From Holtermanniella nyarrowii (lineage: Eukaryota > Basidiomycota > Tremellomycetes > Holtermanniales), in assembly GCA_001600035.1 (NCBI GenBank), contig BCIT01000004.1, positions 386,604 to 450,603 of the forward strand: a stretch of 64,000 nucleotides of DNA, given 5' to 3'. The notes beneath the pieces are model-generated. The model was not told the DNA's origin and did not search any database. It saw only the letters and a program-made list of their open reading frames with translations. Position 1 is the stretch's first letter. Every line of letters begins with the position of its first letter. Positions 54,109-64,000 of the stretch are shown here, one piece after another. A program made the position numbers and the translations under genes.

Positions 54109-55580
54109 ATGCCATCCATTTCAGCCGCGCTGCACAAGCTCAGCCTCGGTAAACACAAACGTAACGGCTCGACTAGTTCCAATGGTTCTGCACCGAGTTC
54201 ACCTAGGCAATCGTTGACGCATCAACGTGAGCGTGAAGAGGTTCAGACACAGAAGCCCCGATCGGCATCAGGCTCGCACCGATACGTCCCTGATCGGCGA
54301 GCGCCGCCACCGCCAGAGAACGTTGAACCCGCTACGAAACCTTTGCCTTTGGTACCGACGGCTGTATTAGCGGGGTCAGAGACGGCTAGACCTGATCTAC
54401 CAACTACTTCATCCAACGTGAACAATCCCCCTATCCCATCCAACGCACCGCAACTGCCTCCACTTCCTCACGTCACTTCGCTTCAGCAAGAATTGACTCC
54501 TTCTTCTGCCGCGTCATCATCGCGCTCTTCAGCACCAGCACACGTTCCAGCTCGGATCTCGTCGGTTCGTCAACCGACGACAGGAGGGACACCGACCGTG
54601 CCGCTGGCAGACGGTCAGATCGATCTTAGAACAGAGGGTCGTATCGACGAGGTATCTACCTCGACATCAACGTCGGGAGTCACAGACCCGAGGTATATCA
54701 ATAACCACTGGTACTCGAACCACGAGCTCAAAGTCCCCACCTCTCAAGAAACAGCAGCAGCATCAGCAGCTCATCTAGCCTACCACCTTCAGCACCTCAA
54801 TCTTCCGAAACCATCCGCAACACCCAACGTCTTTCTTTCGAAACTTGCGCTAGGCCAAGGCGTTTCGTCACTCGAGGAGCAGAGACAGGCATTGGTGATG
54901 GGTATCGCCGAGGCAGAGGCGAGTCGGTCCAAGAAGAAGGTTGAGAGTGAGGAGGGAAGACGAGTGTTTGAGAAGGCTGGATTGCGAGCGACATTGGGGA
55001 TTCAAGATACTGTTGATGTGCGGACGCGTTGGTTGGAGCCTGTGATTCAAGTGAGTGTTTATGCATGAAGCAAGACGCTAATGATAGGAACGCGTGATCA
55101 GGAAAGAACACCATGAATACAGAGTCGAGATCTACCAAGAGACGCATAAATACCACATCTAGTGAGTTTACCCCTCTCCTTCCTCTGCCTCTCTTGAGCC
55201 TCTCTCCTTTCTCTGGCCGTATCTTGAGCTAACAGATCAGCCCAAAGATTCAGCCAATCTACGACCCAAACCCCATCGTTCTCCCCACCCGCCACCGCTT
55301 CCGCGACGCCGAAGGCAACCTGCGCGAAGTCATTGGCGACGAAGCTGCACGTCGGATCCTGGGCGAAGGAATGGATGTGGGCACTACGACTTATACGAGA
55401 ATGTTGGTGCCGGAATACGAGATGGTTTGGAACGATGGCTGTGATTCGTTTGCGTCGGTCGCGTTACTTGAGGGCGCAGGGTTGCAGACTCCGAGGCAGG
55501 TGCAGACTCTGCCGACACATGGACAGGCTCAAACACAGAGACATGAGATGAAGGAAGAGGCTGTGGGCGTTGCTGTTTAG
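54109..55580 (+). CDS. Conserved fungal hypothetical protein with PVIQ / PIYDP repeat motif
   Basis: About 440 residues, three exons. The N-terminal ~170 residues are Ser/Pro/Ala-rich and disordered ('MPSISAALHKLSLGKHKRNG'). The middle has 'DPRYINNHWYSNHELKVPTS' and 'LAYHLQHLNLPKPSATPNVF'. The conserved part is 'DVRTRWLEPVIQERVIRKEH', 'HEYRVEIYQETHKYHIYPKI', 'QPIYDPNPIVLPTRHRFRD', built across introns at about 55050-55088 and 55162-55242. The acceptor CAGATCAG is used because the earlier AG would create a stop. Function unknown. The PVIQ..H.H..IQPI layout recalls the divergent His-rich neighbour. Confidence 0.75.
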
Positions 55581-55801
55581 TTACTTGACGATCATGCGCA
55601 TGCATTCACGAATGTTGTATGACATTGTATAGAGCTCGCGCCTGGGCTTGATTTCTTTCCCTTTATTCTTCCGCGAGCTTTAGCTTGAAACGGTCGTTGG
55701 GCGCGTCGGTCAAAGCAACATCTAACAGCTCTAGCACAATCAGGTAGCTCACAAACGCAGCCAGGCGCAAAGCAAGCGCACTTTGATATCTTGCATAGAT
55801 C

Positions 55802-58800
55802 ATGTCGACAGTCGCAGAGCGAGATGATCTCGAGTTGCACGAGATGGCACCGGTCCAAGCTTCGGAAGCATCAAAGGAGGGCCTGAACGATCAGGAGACG
55901 AATGAAGTATCTGTAGCTGCAGCGGAGGCTGTCAGTCCTCTTGGGCCAGTCGCAACAGAGTCTGAGGCAGAGGGAGGTGTAGAGGCCAAGGCCGAAGCAG
56001 TGGAGGACATTGCCGCACCGAAGGAGGACGAGGTCCGTGCGGAAAGTCTCGAGACTGTGCCTCAACCTATCGAGGAAAAGCAAGGCGCCGAGAAGTCCTC
56101 ACCTTCACCAGCTAGCAAGCCTACGCCAGCAAAGAAGCTATTGGGCAAATCTGTCAATGGCACTTCTGCGACTGGTGAAGTCAAAAAGGTCATGCGCAGT
56201 GTCTTTGGAGGTTCGTCCTTGATGTATATGAAAGCCTTGACGCTGATGGAACAGGCTCTACTTCTGCCAAGCCTACTCCTTCATCTACTCGCTCGGCGAC
56301 TACTACAACTGCGGCACGTTCAGCTGCTGGTCGGCCATCTCTCGGACCGCCTGCTCGGTCTGGTGCGACTGCAAGCTCGGGTCCTACGACTAGTCGGACT
56401 ACTGCTCCTTCGACTACTGCTCCTCGTGTACGCTCCTCGCTCACGGCTCCCACGGCCGCTTCGCGCGTCAGAGCAGCTGCATCTTCCACAACCGCTAAAC
56501 CCACAACAGCGTCAACAGCTTCCAGACCAGCTGCTTCCCGTCCATTAACTACAGCAACCCGTACCGTTCCTCCAGCACGTACGGTCCCTCCTCGAACACG
56601 AACAATCAGCTCGGATTCCTCCAGTACTGCTACTTCGACTGCGGCGAGCAGGGCACGAGCTGCAGGTGCGCCGCCACCTCCTTCACGGACGCCTGTGGCA
56701 CGCACTAGTCTTGCGCCTGCTCGGACTTCTGCTGCTGGTCTACCGGGTGGGCCAGGCAGGCGTCTTGCGAGCAGTGTTTCTGCGGCACCGGTCAAGCGGC
56801 CTGTTAATGGGACTTCACAAGCTGCAAAGGACGAGGCGGCTGCAAAGGTCAGTAGTGTTCACATGTCGTCGTGAGCTGACGTACAGCTTGTTGAACTCGC
56901 AAAGAAGAACGCCGAAGAAAAGGAGGCACTGTCCAAGACGCTCGGCGAAGAAAAGCAGGCATTGATTGCCGAACATCAACAAGCCATCACCGAACTCGAA
57001 GCCAAGCTCACTGCTGTCCAGCAAGATGTTGAGCAAAAGGACACTGCGTACCAAGCGTCTCTTGCTGATTTACAGTCGCAGACTGCGGCCAGAGAGGAAG
57101 CTTCGAAAGAGCACGTGGAACGTCTTGAGGCTTCCAGCAAGGAGAGCGAAGCTTCTCAGGTCGAATTGAGCGGTGCCAAACAGGCTTTGCAGGCTTCGAA
57201 AGCTGCTGTTGCACAGGCTGAGCATTCGGCGGCGTCTGCTAGGGAGGAGCTTGAAAGTGCCAAAGCTGCCTTGTCGGAGGAGCGGGCGACGGTTGCCAAG
57301 CTGAAGACTGAGGTCGAGTTGCTCAAAGCGGAGCACGCGAATTTGGCAGATCAGCAATTGACTTGGGCTCAGGAACGCAAGGTAAAACTTGAACATGGAG
57401 GGAGCTGACATATCCAGGAGCTTCAAGCACAGATCGACTCGCAGGCGAGCAACAAGAACGCTGAGACCGAGGCGTTAGTACAAGCCAAGGCAGATCTGGC
57501 AGCCAAGCACTCAAATCTCGAGTCACTGCGTGAAGCCCATGCAGCACTCGCAGCCACTCACGAAGACCTCTCCTCCAAAGCAGCACAGCACACCAAGACA
57601 CTCGCAGACGTTCAGCGCCAACTCGCAGAAGCCGAAGACACTCAAGCCAACACTTCAATCAACATGTCCACTTCACACGCCGAAGAGTTGGAAGCTGAGC
57701 ACGAGAAGCTGCAAGAAGCTGAGGAGGAAGTTGCGCAGTTGAAGGCTGTTGTGCAGGAATTGCGTGGACAGAAGGAGGAGCTTGAGAAGGGAGCTGATGC
57801 GGCTGAGCTTCGGGCTGTAGAATTTGAGAAAAAGGTTGAGGCTTTGACATTTGTGAGTTGTGTCGTGCACGAGGCGGACGAGGACGCTGATGGTGGACAG
57901 GAGTTGAAGGAGAAGGCGGACGAGATCGAGCGTCTCAGTACAGAGCACGAGGCTCGTTTTGCGGCTTTGCGATCTGAAATTGAAGTCAGTGATGAACAGG
58001 ACTCAAGACTGACGTGCAGACGGAACACAAACAGACTCTGACAGATGAGAGGACACAGGCGCAGAAAGCACACTCTGTAGAGATCGAGAAGCTCAAGACA
58101 TCGCATGCGTCTGCGACGGAATCTCTCGAAGCAGAACACAAGTCTCGTCACGAGCGCGCGCAAGTCGAGCACAAGTCCGCCCTGGGGGCCCTGGAGAAAC
58201 AACTCGGTGAAGTGCGTAGCGAGCACGCTGCTTCTCAGGACTCCATCTCGGATAAGGACGCGCGTATCCAGACGCTTGATAAGGAGGTGCAGCGTTTGAC
58301 GACGCTTGTGGAGAGCAGCAAGGCCGACGGTGACCTCAAAGCTCAGCTCGAGGCCGTCCAGGATGAGCTGTCGACTACGAAAGAGGTGGGTCGACCTGAT
58401 GGCACCAAAACTGACGAGTAGTTGTTCGAGATGAACAAGCAGAGCTATCAGCAGTCTATTGATGACTTGCGTGCAGGGCATGAACGGGATGTCAAGGCTG
58501 CTGCGGGCGCACATGAAGCTGCGCTACGTGAACTACGAGCTGAGCTCGAGGTGAGTTTGCAAAGTTGAGGCTGTTGCTCACTTGAAGGTCGAGCGCGAAG
58601 CCAAGAAAGTCGCTGCTGCTCGACGGACGCCTCCTGCATCCCCACGCAAAGCGCCTGAATCTCCCGCTTCGATGGAGAAGCTGCACGCCGCTCATCAGGC
58701 CAAAGTCAACGAACTCGAGCTGTCAGTAACATTTCGCGGTTCAATGCTCATTTCTCAGCCTGTTGTCCGCTGCCCGCGACGAAGCCAGCGACCTCAAAGA

Positions 58801-58962
58801 GCGCAACGAAGTCCTCGAAGAAGTGGCGCAAAGCAAAGACGTCCAGCTACACATGCTCAAGCAGAACCCAACTGTCGTGAGTGATTTTCAGGGGCTGCCC
58901 TGCCGAGACGCGCGCGCCGCGCTGACCCTGAGCTGGATTTGGACGAGACGGCAGAGTTCTGA
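55802..58962 (+). CDS. Long coiled-coil protein
   Basis: About 900-950 residues, ~10 exons. N-terminus 'MSTVAERDDLELHEMAPVQA' is acidic, then 'TPAKKLLGKSVNGTSATGEV'. The second exon (56255-56845) is a 200-residue basic Ser/Thr/Ala/Arg/Pro-rich segment ('RTVPPARTVPPRTRTISS'), as in microtubule-binding proteins. From about 56890 the protein is continuous heptad-rich coiled coil ('LVELAKKNAEEKEALSKTLG', 'EHKSALGALEKQLGEVRSEH', 'RDEASDLKERNEVLEEVAQS'). I do not recognise the family; a cytoskeletal or tethering role is only a guess from composition. The 3' end is uncertain: the likely last exon ends 'LDLDETAEF' at 58962; without splicing the frame runs to 58984. Confidence 0.72.
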
Positions 58963-59386
58963 GCTGCCCTTTGGATGCGCATGATAATGCCAAGGTTGGT
59001 AATGATTTTGATAGCTAGAACAATTGCAACGCATGGTCTCTTTTTTATCGTGGATCGTTCGTGGATTGTAAGACTGCGCTCCGGTTCAGAATCAAGGGAA
59101 TAGCCGAAAAGTGCCACTTTGCCTTGTTTTAGGATTTTTTCTCCCGCCACGTCGAATTCTCTCTCGGCACCAATTTGAGGGACGAGCTGGCAGCTTGGAA
59201 TTGATACCAGTATCAGGACGCGCATCGTAGAGTCTTTAGCTGGTAGCACTCTCTCACTCCTCTTCCTCGGTCAACAGCACAACACTCGCACGTTAGTATA
59301 GTATGACCGGCTGTTAAAAAGCACGCGCTGATAGACAATAGTCCAAACTCGGTTGATACCACCAGCCCTCACACACTCGTTTCGCA
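58963..59386. other. Intergenic region upstream of the elongase gene
   Basis: 424 bp. No gene or RNA recognised; the part next to the elongase start is its promoter. Confidence 0.35.
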
Positions 59387-60821
59387 ATGTTGTTTAGCTC
59401 GACCCCCGGCCCAGGCCCAATCTACACCGTCATCGAAAAGTTTACACCTAAAAGCATGGTCCCTCCTTCGCACTTGACTAGCTGGGTTCCTGGCTTTACA
59501 CCGCTCTCAACCCAGAAAGAGGTCGTCGTGGCTATCGGCACGTACCTGCTCGTCATCTTTGGCGGCAGGGAGCTCATGAGGTATGTTGGATTAGTGTTGG
59601 GAAAGAAACAAGCTCACAGGATAGGAACCGCCCGGCTTTCAAGCTGCAGACATTGTTCCAGATCCATAACTTGGTCTTGACTGCAGGTTCCGGTCTTTTG
59701 CTCGCGCTCATGCTCGAGGAAATGTGAGTCGCCTGCGCGCGTCTGAAAACGATCTGACAGTCAAGCATCCCTCTCTACTGGAAGAACAGCTTTTTCTACT
59801 CCATCTGCAGCCCTAGCGCCTATACCCCTGTAAGTCAGGGGTCCGTGCGCAATGACGATCTTTGTGCTCATCTTTCCTTTTTTTAGCGCCTCGTGTCTTA
59901 CTACATGATCAACTACTACATTAAATACGTCGAGCTCATTGACACCGTCTTCCTTGTTCTCAAGAAGAAGCCTTTGGGTGAGTTCCGGTCTTTCCGGAAC
60001 GGAGTCGTATCGTGTTGACGCGTTTTAGCGTTCCTCCACGTCTTCCACCACGCCGCGACTGCCATTCTCTGCTTCACGCAGCTCGAGGGCGAGACCTCGG
60101 TCGTGAGTGTGGATGACAGCACGCGTTCTGACTAGCAGCAATGGGTTGTCATTGTCCTGAACCTTTGGGTTCACGTCATCATGTACTACTACTACTACGC
60201 CACTGCAGGTGGTGCCAAGATTTGGGTGAGTCCTGCCTCACTTAACTGGACGACAGCTAACATCACCAGTGGAAGAAATACCTCACGACGATGCAGATCA
60301 CTCAATTCGTGATCGACTTGTTCATCACGTACTTTGCCAGCACGTGTCTCCTCTCTTACCGTTCGCTTCTTTCTCTCCCTTTCTTTTCAGACTGCCCTTT
60401 TCTTTCCACAGTCTTTTTTTACCCTCCTTCCCCCTTTGGTGATGCCCATATAGAATGAAAGCTGACGAGGGTGCTTTTACAGGTTACGCCCACTTTGTCT
60501 TCAAGTACATTCCGTTCATGCCCAGTGTTGGAGACTGCTCGGGATCCGAGGGCGCTGCTGCGTTTGGATGTGCGCTCTTGACTAGCTACCTCTTCCTCTT
60601 CATCCAGTACGTTGGCTTCGTCAGGTGAGGTGAACGATGGCTCATAAAACAGCTTCTACCGCAAGACTTACAAGGCCGGTGCCGCCAAGCGTGCTGCTGG
60701 TGTCCGAGGCTCTGCCAAGAGCAAGGTAAGTAGCCGTTGATGTGATGGGACACCAGCTGAACAGAGACAGTAGGTCGTCATTCAAGACGCACGGCGCACG
60801 ACCATTGTCACCGAGCTATAG
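59387..60821 (+). CDS. ELO-family very-long-chain fatty acid elongase
   Basis: ER membrane 3-keto-acyl-CoA synthase that extends fatty acids for sphingolipids. Start 'MLFSSTPGPGPIYTVIEKFT'. Blocks: 'RPAFKLQTLFQIHNLVLTAG' (the family FxxHN element), 'RLVSYYMINYYIKYVELIDT', 'VFLVLKKKP' + 'LAFLHVFHHAATAILCFTQL' (histidine box HxxHH), 'WVVIVLNLWVHVIMYYYYYA' and 'KYLTTMQITQFVIDLF'. The C-terminus is Lys/Arg-rich ('FYRKTYKAGAAKRAAGVRG'). About nine exons with introns such as 59582-59623, 59724-59768 and 60338-60481. It looks like the yeast Elo2/Elo3 group, but which one is not clear. Confidence 0.93.
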
Positions 60822-61096
60822 CTTGCGTGTGTGCGCTCACTCCTCCTACCTTTCTCCACCCCTCTTCCCCTGTTTCTTTTTCTCCAACTCTCATCCTCCA
60901 TAGTGGGTTTAATATACACAAAAGCAATGCATCCTTGGTCGCGTACAATGGTTTCGGTAATGGATTAGCTTTTCTATCTTGATTTCATTAGGAATGCGCT
61001 CTTAACCCCCTTGGACGCGTCTAGCACGTGGTCATTTGTTGTTGTCGCCGCTCAGCTGCTTCAAGAGTGTGCACAAGGAGAGACTGAGCAAGCAGG

Positions 61097-63894
61097 ATGG
61101 CATCTCCGGCAGCTGTACCAGCGCGAAGAAAGCGTCAATCGCTGCTTCCAACACCAGTCAGCTCTCCGCTTGCAACTTCAAATAAACAGCCATCAGCCGG
61201 TCGTTTGAACGATGATGTCGCAGAGAAAGCGAATCGTCGCAAGAGTGCACACTTTTCTCCTGCTCAACCTCAGGCTCAGGGACAAGCGCAGAATGTACAG
61301 TCTAAAGGAAAGAGACTGAGTATGGTTTCGAGGCCTGTACAGGAACCACAGGTGTCCATTGAGGTCATGAGTAACAACTTTGAGGAATGGATGAAGCTTG
61401 CGACGGATAACGTACGTGTTGAATGCTGCTGGAGGTTGAGTTGGACAGTACTGATGGGGATAGAAAATCACTGTTACCAACACTTGGAATTTTGCTCTCA
61501 TCGACTACTTTGCTGATCTCACTTTGCTGAGAAATGGGCCTGATGACCAGAGTGAGTCTCGCAGGCCCGTGATCAAGGCTGACGTATCAGGCATAAATTT
61601 CCAGAAAGCTTCGTGTACTCTGGATGGCTGCGTCAAGATCTGGACGTCTCGTGTGGATTCGGTCGCGACGGAGACCGGCAAGCTGTTGAGCGGTCTCAGT
61701 GGAGGTGGTAGGTTGATGCAGGTTGAGGGTAGTACTCATGGCAGGTGATGGCGATGAGCGCGATGCTGATGAGGATGAGGATGCAGAGGATGATGGAGGA
61801 GAAGCTAAAGCGACGCGAAAGGTGAGTTCAAATTTGCTAATGACAGTGCTGACAATCAGGCCCATCGTTCCGGGACGACGCTTGCCAAGTCGTTTGCCAC
61901 ATTGCAGCTGAAGAAGTTTGATCTCGAGTTCACCGTTGATCCGTTGTTCAAGAAGACGTCCGCAGACTTTGACGAAGGCGGTGCAATGGGCTTGCTGATG
62001 AATCATCTTGGTGTTGATGGACGTGGTTGCGTCGTCTTTGATGCTGGAGACGCTGGCGTTGTTGAGGAGGAAGAGGAGGATGAGGATGTCGGGGATGAAA
62101 TTGTCGACATTACCAAGCTCAGAGGTGTGTTGATCTCAGGCCGTACGCTGATCTTAGATTTCATACCTTCGGCCGAGGACATGATGGATTACACCATCTC
62201 CGAAACGCTCGGTGGCTTCCGCTTTTCAGCTGATCCCAACGACATGCCAGATCTTTCCACCTTGACGATCAGTTCTTCCTACGGCAATCCCCAGCATGCC
62301 GAGGGTTCCGGATCCACACATCACGACGATGACGATGTCTTTGGCGGTGATACAGGTGGCGGTGACGGCGAGCATGATTTCTTTGGAGGAGACGACTTTG
62401 ACATGGGTGGCGATATGGGAGGCTTTGATGATGATGCTGGTTCCGTCGACGGCGGACTGCAAGGACAAGGCCTCGGCATGGGCTCGGCGGAGGATCTGCC
62501 TTTCGATCCACGTCGGACTGCTCAGAGTGGCGAGCTCGTCATGGCTATGACGGGTGGGCTGGATGGGGACGACGATGGCATGTTTGATTACTTTGACAAG
62601 GGCTTTGGCAAAGCTTGGGCTGGTCATGAGCATTGGAAGCTGCGGAAAGTGACGCGCAAAGGTGAGTGCATCTGCAAACGTCGGGAGGGATGTTGATGAT
62701 GTAGATACTGCCGCTCCAGCAGCTGCCAAAGGCGTTCGCAAAGAGAAGACTGCCTTTGAGATCGACTTCACTTCCGAGCCAACGGCTGCACAACAACCGA
62801 AAGCTCTGTTCGCAGCGGCAACAAGAGCTTCTACGACACTACCAATCTCGAAGACTACAGGTGCCCGGCGTAGTTCACGCAAGAATGCTTCAGAGGCGAA
62901 GGTTCGAAGGGAAGAATGGCTTCTTCCAGATGATATGCACTTCAGCAGTCGACAGCTGCTTCGGCTTTTCCTCAAGCCCAAATTCACGGTGCGTTGTAGT
63001 TGTCTTGTCTTGCGGTGCGCTGACATTGCAGCTGCGTATGTGGAGGCGAGCCGGCGGGCAGATGCCTGGTACGTAAAGCAGTCTCAGATGAGATCATGCT
63101 GACGCCGCAGCGAACGACGGCGAGCTGGACGAGGCCTTCTGGGCTCAGCAAGCTGCCGACAGGGCCGAAGGCGGTGGCGATCTTGGTGAAGGTAAGTGAT
63201 ACATGAGGAGAATGGTACTGATCAAGCAGACGACGGTCAGCCGCAAGCGTTCGAGTCGCAATATTTCCACGACGACATGGACGACGGCGCCGATTTCAAC
63301 TTCGTCGATGACGGTTTGCTCGGTGATGCTGGCGGTATGGACGATGAGGCCGATGATCTTTGGGCTGGCACTCAAGGGCAAGAGCTCAAAAAAGCCAGGC
63401 CTGAGAATGTGCATTATGCCAAGAAGGCCAAGCGCGTCGACGTCAAGCGGCTCAAGGATGAGATCTGGTCTGGTCTCAAGATCAAGACGGCCGAGAATGA
63501 CTCGGAGGACGATTCGGTGCGTGATCTGGACAACATGTCAGCTGACATGAAGGATGCGCCTCGCACGCCTTCGATAGATGAGGAGCTTGCGATTGAAGCT
63601 CCACGGACATTCGACACCGTCATCCAGTCGCTGCGGACGACTTATCCTCAAGAGAAGATGTCAGAGATCTCAACTTCGTTCTGTTTCATTTGTCTACTGC
63701 ATCTAGCCAACGAGGAGGGCTTGCAGATTGAGACGGCTCGTTTCGGTGACGAGATGGACACTAGCGATTCCTCGGCGGATGGTGTTGTTGGTGAGCTGCA
63801 AGCCCTGAAGATTTGGAAGGTACGTCGATCTTGACAGGGCTACGCATTGACGATTAGGACCCAACTGCTGGGCGGTCAGCTTGATATGTTGTAC
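61097..63894 (+). CDS. BRN1: Condensin complex kleisin subunit Brn1 (Cnd2/NCAPH)
   Basis: Kleisin that bridges Smc2 and Smc4 for mitotic chromosome condensation. Start 'MASPAAVPARRKRQSLLPTP'. The N-terminal helical block is 'SNNFEEWMKLATDN' + 'KITVTNTWNFALIDYFADLT', then 'INFQKASCTLDGCVKIWTSR', 'VDSVATETGKLLSGLSGG' and 'LKKFDLEFTVDPLFKKTSAD', all Barren-family signatures. The middle has 'FDPRRTAQSGELVMAMTGG' and 'YFDKGFGKAWAGHEHWKLRK'. Later come 'LPDDMHFSSRQLLRLFLKPK' and the winged-helix end 'MSEISTSFCFICLLHLANEE', 'LQIETARF', 'LQALKIWKDPTAGRSA'. Around ten exons; those between 61390 and 61850 are tentative. Ends 106 bp inside the window, so it appears complete. Confidence 0.93.
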
Positions 63895-64000
63895 GAGCGT
63901 AGGGTTCAAGGGTGCACACTGTATGCATGCTTGATATCAAGGACCTTCTTGCTTCCATCCGTCCTCTGCACTGCCGTGCAAGAAGTGCTGCAATTGAGCC

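Noticed and set aside
55371-56800. Arg/Leu-rich frames opposite or shifted to the coiled-coil gene
   Set aside because: Shadow frames of the Ser/Thr/Ala/Arg-rich exon; the forward frame joins across introns to a long coiled coil.

Overview
This window is nuclear DNA from a fungus, very probably a compact-genome basidiomycete. The genes are eukaryotic and intron-rich. Many introns are only 32-50 nt, with GTGAGT/GTACGT/GTAAGT donors, a CTGAC/CTAAC branch motif and a CAG/TAG acceptor. There is about one gene per 2 kb on both strands. Gene content (ZIP zinc transporter with a Pra1-type zincophore, eIF4E, Rad17, Spt6, THO2, condensin) is fungal. The density and tiny introns recall small Pucciniomycotina genomes such as Mixia, but the genus is inference. 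I saw no viral or LTR element, transposase, tRNA, rRNA or CRISPR array.

Layout. 1-5.7 kb: THO2 (-, cut by the left edge), mitochondrial SAM carrier (+), eIF4E-like (+). 5.8-10 kb: coiled-coil protein (-), RAD17 clamp loader (-). 10.1-15.2 kb: KSH1/KISH (+), lysine-rich protein (-), TOM40 (+), single-TM protein (-), bZIP factor (-). 15.5-25 kb: MRD1 (+), SDO1/SBDS (-), small zinc-binding protein (+), SPT6 (-). 25-33 kb: alpha/beta hydrolase (-), bacterial-type MFS transporter (+), CsbD/LEA-like repeat protein (-), then a gene-poor gap. 33-39 kb: RPT3 (-), ELF1 (+), galactokinase (-), ALG13 (+), small Cys protein (-). 39.2-42.9 kb: ZIP zinc transporter (-) head-to-head with a PRA1/Aspf2-type secreted zinc-binding protein (+). 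43.5-46.7 kb: HMG-CoA synthase (+), RNase III-like protein (-). 46.7-49.4 kb: gene-poor, with a degenerate tandem repeat of about 455 bp. 49.4-64 kb: PDI (-), JmjC protein (+), two divergent proteins with related motifs (one His-rich), a long coiled-coil protein (+), ELO fatty-acid elongase (+), condensin subunit BRN1 (+).

Most genes are housekeeping (transcription elongation: THO2, SPT6, ELF1; ribosome biogenesis: MRD1, SDO1; proteostasis: RPT3, PDI). The clearest functional module is the divergent ZIP/PRA1 pair. Both proteins carry a similar Cys-His zinc-binding motif, and their shared promoter holds palindromes with ACCTT/AAGGT half-sites and several GCCARG hexamers. The most unusual structural signals are exons of 7 and 8 nt (galactokinase, ELF1), an intron splitting a start codon (MRD1) and an intron directly after a start codon (KSH1). 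Each is supported by conserved protein sequence across the junctions.
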